DNA from: Spirosoma sp.
GTDB taxonomy: Bacteria; Bacteroidota; Bacteroidia; Cytophagales; Spirosomataceae
Direction of reading: 5' to 3'
Length of the DNA: 6,893 bases
Assembly (NCBI GenBank): GCA_025351545.1
Contig: JANXVQ010000122.1
Coordinates: 1 to 6,893, forward strand
The stretch's first letter is position 1. Every line of letters starts with the position of its first letter. Below, piece by piece: positions 1 through 6,005 of the stretch. The position numbers were made by a program, and so were the translations under genes. Under the pieces are notes generated by a model. That model searched no databases, was not told where the DNA came from, and saw only the letters and a list, made by a program, of their open reading frames with translations.

Positions 1-22
1 GAAGTACTTCGGAGCTTTTTTT
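1..22 (+). terminator. Probable intrinsic terminator, cut by the left window edge
   Basis: Bases 1-10 (GAAGTACTTC) are a perfect palindrome, followed by GGAGC and a run of seven T (16-22). If the palindrome continues leftwards with the complement of GGAGC, this is a long GC-containing hairpin ending in a T-tract, which is the form of a rho-independent terminator on the plus strand. An A-run on the outer left side would make it work for the minus-strand desaturase as well. Only half of the hairpin is visible, so the outer stem is inferred. Confidence 0.5.
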
Positions 23-39
23 ATATGAATAGTATGAAA

Positions 40-855
40 CTATGCCTCAACTTCTTGTTCAACCTCAACAGCCAGTCGATCGTGACCAACTTCATGTTGA
101 GCTTTTTTCGCTTCGGCCGACGGTCTTAACCGAACAATATGAAGTTTATGCAGAATACCGATTACAGGGAAAGTTGGGTCAAACTCGAACCATTTCGCAC
201 CAAAATTAGCCGAGTTAGGGCGCTTATGGTGGTTATTCTGAAACAATTCACCCATCATTACAACATCCAGAATCAGCGAATTTTTTGATTTATCCTGGTT
301 ATCGAAGTTAGCATATCCGTATTTGTGGCCACTCCAGTTGATGATAGCACCGTGTACGGGTCCCATTACGAAGTGAACGGGCAGCAGGAAGAAGAATGCC
401 CAGTGCATATCTAAATACAGGAAAGCGACAATATAGAATACACTGTACAGCACAGCCCAACCAGCGCGCGATACCCACGAATCACCTACTTTTTCAATGA
501 AACTCCACTCGGGATAATTCCGGTCAAACTGACGCTCAACGGGTTGGCTGCGGTGAAGAACAGCGTTATAAATGTCTTTCGTTTTCCACATCATCGTAAA
601 AATATTCTTTGTATGATGGGGCGAATGGGGATCTCTTTCAGTGTCGCTGAAGGCGTGGTGCATACGGTGCAGTACAGCATAAGCCCGTGGGCTCAGGTAC
701 GACGAACCTTGCGATAGATAGGTCAAGGCATAGAAAAACCGCTCCCAAAACTTGCTCATCGAGAACATTTTGTGGGCAGAATAACGATGCAGAAAGAAGG
801 TTTGGCAGAACAGGGACAAATACCAATGCCCAATGAACGCGGCCAGTACAATCAC
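40..855 (-). CDS. Membrane fatty acid desaturase (acyl-CoA/acyl-lipid delta-9 type)
   Basis: A 271-residue integral membrane di-iron desaturase, expected to insert a cis double bond into a saturated acyl chain and so adjust membrane fluidity. The family's three histidine boxes are present: HRYSAH at residues 23-28, HRMHH at 63-67 and QNNHH at 206-210. Additional histidines that family members use as iron ligands are likely at H168 and H177 (in NWSGHKYG). Hydrophobic segments lie around residues 2-20, 38-60, 131-148 and 151-170. In box three the first position is Gln rather than His, a known variant of the (H/Q)xxHH box. The start is a GTG at 853-855; no ATG lies upstream in frame before a stop a few codons away, and only 22 residues precede box one, so the protein is a compact form. 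The C-terminal tail (about 245-271) is charged and acidic. It has its own TAnnTTTG box at 907-914 and looks monocistronic. Substrate (CoA-, ACP- or lipid-linked) and exact double-bond position cannot be told from sequence. Confidence 0.9.
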   Translation of the reverse strand: MIVLAAFIGHWYLSLFCQTFFLHRYSAHKMFSMSKFWERFFYALTYLSQGSSYLSPRAYAVLHRMHHAFSDTERDPHSPHHTKNIFTMMWKTKDIYNAVLHRSQPVERQFDRNYPEWSFIEKVGDSWVSRAGWAVLYSVFYIVAFLYLDMHWAFFFLLPVHFVMGPVHGAIINWSGHKYGYANFDNQDKSKNSLILDVVMMGELFQNNHHKRPNSANFGAKWFEFDPTFPVIGILHKLHIVRLRPSAEAKKAQHEVGHDRLAVEVEQEVEA

Positions 856-906
856 AATGATTACTAATTAAAAGGTGAAGATTACTGATGACTGAGAATA
901 CTCCTA

Positions 907-914
907 CAAAACTA
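907..914 (-). promoter_or_regulatory. Bacteroidota -7 box for the desaturase gene
   Basis: On the minus strand these bases read TAGTTTTG, an exact match to the Bacteroidota primary-sigma -7 consensus TAnnTTTG. It lies about 50 bases upstream of the desaturase GTG, within the 106-base gap after the DUF4159 gene. No clear TTG -33 element is seen at the usual distance, so the call rests on the -7 box and its position. Confidence 0.5.
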
Positions 915-961
915 ACGAAATTTAAGGCTGTTTGGGTTTCCTTCCTTAAATAATACTTTAA

Positions 962-1621
962 TTAATTTGTCGTCGTCGCGTACTGTAACAGGTTGGCACC
1001 CATGCGTAATGCCTGTTGTCGCACAGGTTCAGGATCGTTATAAACACTCTGGTCTTCCCATCCATTACCCAGATCGCATTCGTAGCTATAAAAACACACT
1101 AGCCGACCCTGATAAATCAGGCCAAAACCCTGCGGTGCTTTGGCGTCATGTTCATGTATTTTGGGCAAGCCGTTTGCAAACCTAAACTTTTGCTGATAAA
1201 CCGGATGGTTGAACGGCAACTCGATAAAACTCAGTTCAGGAAACACCTTTTTCATTTCGCGTCGAATGAACTTGTCTAATCCGTAGTTATCGTCGATGTG
1301 CAAAAAACCTCCCGATATCAGATACCGGCGTATATTCTGCACATCAGCATCACTGAAAGTAACATTGCCATGACCCGTCATGTGAACGAATGGATAACCG
1401 AACAAATCCGGGCTGCCCGGCTCCACAATATCTTCTTCGGGGAAGATGTTCATGCGTAGGTTGGCGTTGGCAAATTTAATCAGGTTCGGTAACGAGGTTT
1501 TATTAGCATACCAGTCGCCCCCACCATTGTATTTCAGCTTGGCAATTTTGTACGCGTACTGTGCATTGACTGAACAGACGGAGTAACATAGAATAACTAA
1601 AAGGACAAGCAGCTTTTTCAT
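962..1621 (-). CDS. Exported DUF4159 domain protein
   Basis: A 219-residue protein of the DUF4159 family (PF13709), function unknown. Residues 1-20 form a signal peptide (KK start, hydrophobic core, SVNA before Q21), so it should be exported. The mature part carries family hallmarks: YNGGGDWYAN (31-40), an FVHMTGHG stretch (78-85), a GGFLHIDDNYG block (104-114), a FNHPVY segment (137-142) and a closing GNGWED...D motif (185-197). The fold is probably related to ThuA/glutamine-amidotransferase-like flavodoxin folds, but no catalytic Cys-His-Glu triad is obvious, so an enzymatic role is unproven. Its ATG (1619-1621) overlaps the rsmE TGA (1618-1620) as ATGA, which implies translational coupling and expression from the rsmE promoter. 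No convincing terminator follows it; only a weak A/T stem is visible at 946-961. Confidence 0.85.
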   Translation of the reverse strand: MKKLLVLLVILCYSVCSVNAQYAYKIAKLKYNGGGDWYANKTSLPNLIKFANANLRMNIFPEEDIVEPGSPDLFGYPFVHMTGHGNVTFSDADVQNIRRYLISGGFLHIDDNYGLDKFIRREMKKVFPELSFIELPFNHPVYQQKFRFANGLPKIHEHDAKAPQGFGLIYQGRLVCFYSYECDLGNGWEDQSVYNDPEPVRQQALRMGANLLQYATTTN

Positions 1622-2325
1622 ACGTTTATAAAGTTCAATAACTGACAGGCCGTTAGGGCGGCTGTTTCGGTACGTAATCGATTGGGGCCAAGCGTTACCA
1701 TCTGAAACCCAGCTGCCATTGCCTGTTGAATTTCTTTTTCCGAAAAATCACCTTCCGGACCAACCAGAACAGCATATTGCCCGGTGACTGTTGCGCGTTT
1801 CGCCAGATTTATGGGCGGTTCATCAACAGGCAAGTGAGCAATAAACCGTTGTGCCTCCGATACTGTTTTCAATAGTTCGCCAAACGGAAGAGCGTCGTCT
1901 AATTTAGGCAAAAAAGATTGTAATGACTGCTTCATAGCCGCTATTGCAATCTTTTCCAAGCGCTCAAGTTTCAATACCCGACGTTCAGAATGCTGGCCAA
2001 AAAAGAAACTGATCCGCTCAATACCAACTTCCACCGCCTTCTCAATAAACCATTCAATGCGGTCCAGATTCTTCGTTGGTGCAACACAAATACGAATAGA
2101 AAACGGGCGCGGCAATGCGGTTTGGGTATCCGTTATGCGAAAGGCACAACGCCGGGCATCGGCTGAACTAATTACAGCCAAATAGCGATTTCCGTGTCCG
2201 TCAGTAACAGCCATAGAATCGCCAACGCTTAGGCGCAGGGTTTTTATTGCATGGCGGGAATCATCTTCGGTAAGTAGTTGAATCGACTCCTGCGAAACGA
2301 TACTGGGCTGATAAAATAAGTGCAT
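1618..2325 (-). CDS. rsmE: 16S rRNA (uracil-1498-N3)-methyltransferase RsmE
   Basis: RsmE uses S-adenosylmethionine to methylate N3 of U1498 in helix 44 of 16S rRNA, in the decoding centre of the small subunit. It is a SPOUT-class enzyme with an N-terminal PUA-like domain (about residues 1-70) and a C-terminal trefoil-knot domain. Visible signatures, numbered from the preferred start, are a PTKNLDRIEWFIEKAVEVG block (83-101), an AAMKQS segment (129-134), the GPEGDF SAM-binding loop (189-194) and the LGPNRLRTETAA knot motif (212-223). The family usually has GPEGGF or GPEGDF at the loop, so nothing is missing. I chose the ATG at 2323-2325 (MHLFYQPS, 235 residues) because RsmE proteins typically begin at this point; a start at 2346 (7 residues longer) would place the TAcTTTTG promoter box inside the gene. 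The gene overlaps the downstream DUF4159 start by 4 bases and follows the esterase after 38 bases. Confidence 0.95.
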   Translation of the reverse strand: MHLFYQPSIVSQESIQLLTEDDSRHAIKTLRLSVGDSMAVTDGHGNRYLAVISSADARRCAFRITDTQTALPRPFSIRICVAPTKNLDRIEWFIEKAVEVGIERISFFFGQHSERRVLKLERLEKIAIAAMKQSLQSFLPKLDDALPFGELLKTVSEAQRFIAHLPVDEPPINLAKRATVTGQYAVLVGPEGDFSEKEIQQAMAAGFQMVTLGPNRLRTETAALTACQLLNFINV

Positions 2326-2333
2326 ACGTAATA

Positions 2334-2341
2334 CAAAAGTA
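2334..2341 (-). promoter_or_regulatory. Bacteroidota -7 box for rsmE-DUF4159
   Basis: The minus strand reads TACTTTTG, an exact TAnnTTTG match, ending 8 bases before the rsmE ATG at 2325. Transcription starting 5-8 bases after the box would give a leaderless or nearly leaderless rsmE mRNA. A clear -33 TTG is not visible. The same eight bases occur upstream of mtaB. Confidence 0.55.
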
Positions 2342-2344
2342 CAC

Positions 2345-2363
2345 ACTCAGTGAGTCTCGCTCA
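2345..2363. repeat. Small overlapping palindromes upstream of rsmE
   Basis: ACTCA-G-TGAGT (2345-2355) is an 11-base inverted repeat that sits immediately upstream of the rsmE -7 box. The right arm can instead pair with the next bases as TGAG-TCTCG-CTCA (2351-2363), right after the esterase stop codon. It could be an operator-like site, a weak 3' hairpin of the esterase transcript, or chance. There is no T-tract on the minus strand directly after it. Confidence 0.3.
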
Positions 2364-3260
2364 TTATTTACTGACAACATCGCTCCATAACCACCGTAAT
2401 GATTCGGGAAGAATAGCGCCACCGTGCCTGCCATTGTGTCCGCCTGTACCGCCCACAAATTTATAGTCGTACTTGCTGAACTTCAGAGCCGCGTCCATTT
2501 GTAGATTACTAAGCCACCAACTGCCATGTGGATTATCAAGGTCATTACTCCCATCCTCCAGAAAAACTTTGATGTTGCGTTTGGGTGCTTTACGAATCAG
2601 CGATGGATAGACGTAGCCGCCTTTGATATTGGTAAAACTCCCAACATGACTCAGCACTTTATGAAAGTAATCGGGCCGCTGCCAGGCTGCCGTGAAGGCA
2701 CAAATGCCCCCCGACGAAAGGCCACAAATGGCCCGCATTGTAGGCGAATCGGCCAGTTTATAGGTCTTGCTAAGCTCAGGAATCAGCTCTTCAATGAGAA
2801 AGCGGTCATATTGATTGGTGAGCGTATCATACTCAAAACTGCGATTGTCGGCCTTAAACGGCTCTTTTGGCAGTTCTTCGCCGTGCTGACCGGGATTGAT
2901 AAACAACCCAATCGTGACCGGCATTACTTTCTGGTGAATCAGGTTATCAAATACCACGGGTACTCGAAAATCTCCGTCCTCTTTCACATACGTATGGCCA
3001 TCCTGAAACACCATCAGCGCAGCCGGACTCCTGGGATCGTACTGGGCCGGAACATACACATAATACTCCCGGATGGTATTGGCAAATACCTTACTTTTCC
3101 AGACATATCTGGTCACCTTACCAGTAGGAACACCGGGCTGTCGCTGCGAATCGGGGCCATACGTAACCGTTTCACTAACAGGCAATTGCTGCGCCTGAGT
3201 GGAATAGAGAAGAGTCACAAATATACTAGCAAGCAGGGCAGTCAGTAAATGATATTTCAT
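2364..3260 (-). CDS. Secreted esterase, alpha/beta hydrolase of the PF00756 (Fes/esterase D) type
   Basis: A 298-residue putative serine esterase. Residues 1-23 form a signal peptide (short basic start, hydrophobic core, probable cleavage after TQA), so it should act in the periplasm or outside the cell. The body matches the esterase D/enterochelin-esterase fold: a [11 protein letters not shown] entry strand (66-76), the VFQDGH block (84-89), the nucleophile elbow GLSSG (180-184, Ser182 catalytic), a candidate acid in [10 protein letters not shown] (Asp236 or Asp240) and a candidate histidine in GGHNGRHGG (His275 or His279). This family includes enterochelin esterases, feruloyl/acetyl-xylan esterases and mycolyltransferases. 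No siderophore or polysaccharide-utilisation genes are adjacent, so the substrate is open. It lies 29 bases after the stop of the small membrane protein and is probably co-transcribed with it. There is no carbohydrate-binding or sorting domain. Confidence 0.85.
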   Translation of the reverse strand: MKYHLLTALLASIFVTLLYSTQAQQLPVSETVTYGPDSQRQPGVPTGKVTRYVWKSKVFANTIREYYVYVPAQYDPRSPAALMVFQDGHTYVKEDGDFRVPVVFDNLIHQKVMPVTIGLFINPGQHGEELPKEPFKADNRSFEYDTLTNQYDRFLIEELIPELSKTYKLADSPTMRAICGLSSGGICAFTAAWQRPDYFHKVLSHVGSFTNIKGGYVYPSLIRKAPKRNIKVFLEDGSNDLDNPHGSWWLSNLQMDAALKFSKYDYKFVGGTGGHNGRHGGAILPESLRWLWSDVVSK

Positions 3261-3289
3261 GTTTTAAAGAAGGAAAATAGTAGCTAAAC

Positions 3290-3667
3290 CTACCCACGAC
3301 TGGCACGCGTACGATTTGTCAGTACAACAATCAGCAGACCTTTGAGTGAGTCAAGCAGCAGATTATCAGGTTTCCCAAAGGCCAAATAAATACCAATTCC
3401 AATGCCAATCCACCAGAAACCAAGCAGATAACACAGCGTTGCATAGCCGGGCGTTTTCTGCTTTACTTGCCACAGGGCCAACCCACAAACCAACGATACA
3501 AACAATAACAGCCAGCCTACAATATAACCCAGAAAGGCGGTGTCAGGCGTTTGGGTTACTCCGAACTGGTGTAATGTAAATTCACGGGCAAAAAAGGCCC
3601 CACCCGTCAGGCCAAGTTCAAGTAAAAGCGCAAAGCTGAGTACGACAAGAAGTAAAGTACGAGGCAT
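3290..3667 (-). CDS. Small integral membrane protein of unknown function
   Basis: A 125-residue hydrophobic protein that I do not recognise. Four hydrophobic segments can be read at about residues 4-24, 44-66, 74-97 and 103-117, joined by short loops; the loop at 67-73 (QVKQKTP) and the tail (TNRTRASRG) are basic, which places both on the cytoplasmic side by the positive-inside rule. The third segment contains a glycine-alternating GIGIGIY run (88-94). Codon usage and hydrophobic pattern support a real gene. The ATG at 3665-3667 is followed by a coding frame to a TAG at 3290-3292. It is transcribed divergently from mtaB and is probably the first gene of a pair with the esterase. No catalytic or binding motif is visible. 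Confidence 0.65.
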   Translation of the reverse strand: MPRTLLLVVLSFALLLELGLTGGAFFAREFTLHQFGVTQTPDTAFLGYIVGWLLLFVSLVCGLALWQVKQKTPGYATLCYLLGFWWIGIGIGIYLAFGKPDNLLLDSLKGLLIVVLTNRTRASRG

Positions 3668-3793
3668 AGATTGGTTTTATTAAGGAACAAAGGACACCCA
3701 AAACTCCATTTACCCTATACATACGAAGGAACCCGCCCCATCGGAACGCCGGACCGTCATTTTTTTTTACTTTTGTGGGATATATTATTTGCT
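3668..3793. promoter_or_regulatory. Divergent intergenic region between the membrane protein gene and mtaB
   Basis: This 126-base stretch separates two genes read outwards. It could be read as an N-terminal extension of mtaB from a TTG at 3671, but the resulting 41 residues have no counterpart in MtaB proteins and the mtaB promoter box lies inside it. For the leftward gene no exact TAnnTTTG box is present; the minus strand offers only near matches such as GAGTTTTG (about 3699-3706). Confidence 0.6.
3768..3775 (+). promoter_or_regulatory. Bacteroidota -7 box for mtaB
   Basis: The bases TACTTTTG follow an eight-T run and match TAnnTTTG exactly. They end 18 bases before the GTG at 3794, giving a predicted 5' leader of roughly 10-14 bases. 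No clear -33 TTG is seen. Its place supports the GTG as the real start of mtaB. Confidence 0.55.
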
Positions 3794-5122
3794 GTGAAAA
3801 AAGTCGCCTTTTATACGCTCGGTTGTAAACTGAATTTTTCCGAAACTTCTACCCTTGCCCGCCTGATGGAGCAGCATGGTTATGAGCGCGTGGAGTTCAA
3901 CCAGCAACCAGACATATTTATTATTAATACCTGCTCCGTAACGGACAACGCCGACAAAAAATGTCGGAAGATTGTCCGCGAAGCGCAGAAGATTAACCCC
4001 GATGGTTACGTGGCTATTCTGGGCTGTTATGCGCAACTGAAGCCCAAAGAAATTTCGGAGATTCCGGGAGTAGATGCGGTGTTAGGTGCGTCGGAGAAAT
4101 TCCGGTTGCACGAACTCATGTCAACTTTCGTGAAAGTACCAACGGGTCAACCGGCCCGGATTTTCAATTCCCCTATCGAGGAAGCCATCGACTATCATGC
4201 GGCCTACTCACTCAACGACCGGACACGAACCTTTCTGAAAGTTCAGGATGGCTGCGATTACCCTTGTGCTTATTGCACTATTCCACTGGCGCGGGGCAAA
4301 AGCCGCTCCGATACAGTTGCTAACGTAGTTCGGGCCGCTAACGAGATTGCCGGGCAAGCGGTTAAAGAAATCGTGTTGACGGGTGTTAATATCGGTGATT
4401 TTGGTATCGTGAATGGCGAAAAAGAAGCGACTTTCTTCGATTTAGTACAAGCATTAGACGAGGTCGACGGCATTGAGCGTTTCCGTATTTCGAGTATCGA
4501 GCCAAACCTCCTGACCGACGAGGTCATTGCCTTTGTCGCGCAATCGAAGCGGTTTGTTCCGCACTTCCATGTGCCGCTGCAATCGGGTAGTAACCGGATT
4601 CTGGGCCTCATGCGCCGTCGGTACAAGCGCGAACTCTACGTCGACCGTATTCAGAAAATCAAAGAACTCATGCCCAATGCCTGCATAGGTGTAGACGTAA
4701 TTGTGGGTCATCCCGGCGAAACCGATACAGAGTTTAAAGAAACGTATCTATTTCTTAATGAGTTACCTATCTCATACTTGCACGTATTCACCTACTCTGA
4801 ACGCCCAAACACAGCGGCATTGGCGATTAAGCCCACAGTGCCGGGCCACATCCGGGCCGAGCGCTCGAAGATGCTGCACATCCTATCCGACAAGAAACGT
4901 CGGGCGTTCTACGATTCACAGGTCGGCCACGATGCTACCGTGTTGTTTGAAGAAGATGTTGCCGACGGACTAATGCAGGGTTTTACCGAAAACTACGTGC
5001 GGGTAGTGGCCCAATACGACCCGCTACTCATTAACGAAATGCTCCCCGTACGGCTAACGGCCGTGAATGCCGAGGGCTTAATGGAAGTAACCGAACCGGA
5101 AGCCATATTTGAGAAACACTGA
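3794..5122 (+). CDS. mtaB: tRNA t6A37 methylthiotransferase MtaB
   Basis: MtaB is a radical-SAM enzyme that adds a methylthio group to C2 of N6-threonylcarbamoyladenosine at position 37 of ANN-decoding tRNAs, stabilising codon-anticodon pairing. The 442-residue product has the family's three parts. The N-terminal UPF0004 domain carries the cluster cysteines C11 (TLGCKLN), C47 (NTCSVT) and C78 (LGCYAQ). The radical-SAM domain carries C154, C158 and C161 in GCDYPCAYC (CxxxCxxC), plus VPLQSGS (260-266) and GVDVIVGHPGET (299-310). The C-terminal TRAM-like RNA-binding region is at about 375-440. TLGCKLN and the DGCDYPCAYCTIP context favour MtaB over MiaB and RimO. I place the start at GTG 3794 because MtaB proteins normally start just before KVAFYTLGCK; the upstream in-frame TTG at 3671 would add 41 unrelated residues. 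The gene is monocistronic, with its own -7 box and an intrinsic terminator 15 bases after the stop. Confidence 0.95.
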   Translation: MKKVAFYTLGCKLNFSETSTLARLMEQHGYERVEFNQQPDIFIINTCSVTDNADKKCRKIVREAQKINPDGYVAILGCYAQLKPKEISEIPGVDAVLGASEKFRLHELMSTFVKVPTGQPARIFNSPIEEAIDYHAAYSLNDRTRTFLKVQDGCDYPCAYCTIPLARGKSRSDTVANVVRAANEIAGQAVKEIVLTGVNIGDFGIVNGEKEATFFDLVQALDEVDGIERFRISSIEPNLLTDEVIAFVAQSKRFVPHFHVPLQSGSNRILGLMRRRYKRELYVDRIQKIKELMPNACIGVDVIVGHPGETDTEFKETYLFLNELPISYLHVFTYSERPNTAALAIKPTVPGHIRAERSKMLHILSDKKRRAFYDSQVGHDATVLFEEDVADGLMQGFTENYVRVVAQYDPLLINEMLPVRLTAVNAEGLMEVTEPEAIFEKH

Positions 5123-5137
5123 TTTTTGAGGAGTGCG

Positions 5138-5164
5138 GGCCGGTAATCATTACCGGCCTTTTTT
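5138..5164 (+). terminator. Intrinsic terminator of mtaB
   Basis: A perfect 9-bp stem, GGCCGGTAA (5138-5146) with TTACCGGCC (5150-5158), closes a three-base loop TCA and is followed directly by six T (5159-5164). It starts 15 bases after the mtaB TGA. This is a textbook rho-independent terminator. Confidence 0.92.
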
Positions 5165-5419
5165 GTAAATACTTAAAACGAATATGCCATCAACCAACTA
5201 CGCTAAAAATTTAGTATGTGAATAATTAAACCCTGCGCTTATCACCAATCAACCAACAACATCACCTTACAGAACTTAAAGGGCTGTCTTTGAAAAAGCA
5301 GTCATTGGCTAATCAGGCTACACCTGTTTTTATGAAATTTCCGGTAGCTTTAATCAGCCTGGAAATCTACCTCTGTATGAACGGGCATCACTATGCTAAA
5401 CACCTTAATTCTGTAACTT
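5165..5419. other. Non-coding stretch before the DUF1304 gene
   Basis: About 255 bases, A/T-richer than the genes, with no convincing coding frame. It holds a 10-base direct repeat ATCAACCAAC (5189-5198 and 5248-5257) and an A/T inverted repeat CTAAA-AA-TTTAG (near 5203-5214). The best promoter-like site is TGTCTTTG (5285-5292), one mismatch from TAnnTTTG, which would give the DUF1304 gene a leader of about 120 bases. No known riboswitch or RNA family is recognisable by eye. Confidence 0.5.
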
Positions 5420-5782
5420 ATGACACTAATCGCTGAAATTCTGATAGGCTTTGTCGCTATCGAACACATCTACATTCTATGGCTGGAAATGTTTGCGTGG
5501 ACTACCAGAGGACGTAAAACATTTAAATCACTTGCGCCTGAATTGTTTGAACCAACCAGATCGTTGGCTGCCAATCAAGGACTCTATAATGGCTTTTTAT
5601 CGGCTGGCCTTATGTGGTCGCTATTGATTCAGGATGCCGCATGGAGTGTAAACGTTGCCTGCTTTTTCCTCGGTTGTGTTATTGTAGCAGGTGTCTTTGG
5701 CGCGCTTACCGCGCAACGATCTATCTTTTTTGTTCAGGCCCTTCCGGCTATTATAGCGTTGCTGGCTGTTTTACTCGTTTAA
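5420..5782 (+). CDS. DUF1304 family membrane protein
   Basis: A 120-residue integral membrane protein of the DUF1304 family (PF06993), function unknown. Family hallmarks are an early EH pair (E15, H16), the WLEMFAW block (21-27) and the ANQGLYNGFLSAGL segment (51-64). Four hydrophobic helices can be read at about residues 2-24, 55-71, 75-97 and 103-120, with a basic TTRGRKTFK loop after the first. The length is normal for the family. The start is the ATG at 5420, preceded by an A/T-rich leader without a Shine-Dalgarno sequence, usual for Bacteroidota. The gene stands alone between the mtaB terminator and a convergent amt gene, so context gives no functional hint. The conserved polar residues inside the helices suggest transport or ligand binding, but this is only inference. 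Confidence 0.88.
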   Translation: MTLIAEILIGFVAIEHIYILWLEMFAWTTRGRKTFKSLAPELFEPTRSLAANQGLYNGFLSAGLMWSLLIQDAAWSVNVACFFLGCVIVAGVFGALTAQRSIFFVQALPAIIALLAVLLV

Positions 5783-6005
5783 ATACTAACCACCATGATA
5801 GAGAAGAAAGGAACAAAACAATCGCATGCGGGCTATCTGATACCCCTGAAAATAGGAAACCGCTCCCAAGCGGGAACGGCTCCATGAGTACAACAAAACC
5901 ACAGATAAAACTGCCAGACATGTAGGCCAGACAGGATGCCTGTGGCTCTGTCGTAAAGAATAGACCTATAAAGCATTGAAAACTACTTATAAGCCTGTTG
6001 ATAAA
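5783..6005. other. Convergent gap with hairpins and short reading frames
   Basis: This 223-base gap separates the 3' ends of the DUF1304 gene and amt. It contains a small hairpin CCGCT-CCCA-AGCGG (5860-5873), a second one ACAGG-ATG-CCTGT extended by GCC/GGC across a 2-base bulge (5926-5946), and a direct repeat GCCAGACA (5913-5920 and 5926-5933). Neither hairpin has a T-tract on either strand, so they are not standard terminators. Two very short plus-strand frames overlap here as ATGA (5795-5887, 30 codons; 5884-5925, 13 codons); I do not call them genes. Confidence 0.45.

Noticed and set aside
967..1185. A 72-codon plus-strand frame at the 3' end of the DUF4159 gene
   Set aside because: Antisense to a well-supported family member; no domain or plausible start context.
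2261..2458. A minus-strand 65-codon frame bridging the esterase end and the rsmE start
   Set aside because: It overlaps both real genes in another frame, has no motif and would contain the rsmE promoter box.
2526..3248. A 240-codon plus-strand frame opposite the esterase gene
   Set aside because: It is antisense to a clear esterase with a signal peptide and catalytic motifs; the translated product has no recognisable domain and an irregular composition.
4270..4711. Two minus-strand frames inside mtaB
   Set aside because: They lie opposite the radical-SAM domain of mtaB and show no domain of their own.
5332..5436. A 34-codon frame (MKFPVALISL...) just upstream of and overlapping the DUF1304 start
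   Set aside because: The hydrophobic start is suggestive of a leader peptide, but it is very short, has no supporting signal and overlaps the real start in another frame.
5614..5925. A 103-codon plus-strand frame overlapping the DUF1304 gene and running into the gap
   Set aside because: Most of it is out of frame within DUF1304; the Cys/Arg-rich composition is typical of a shadow frame.
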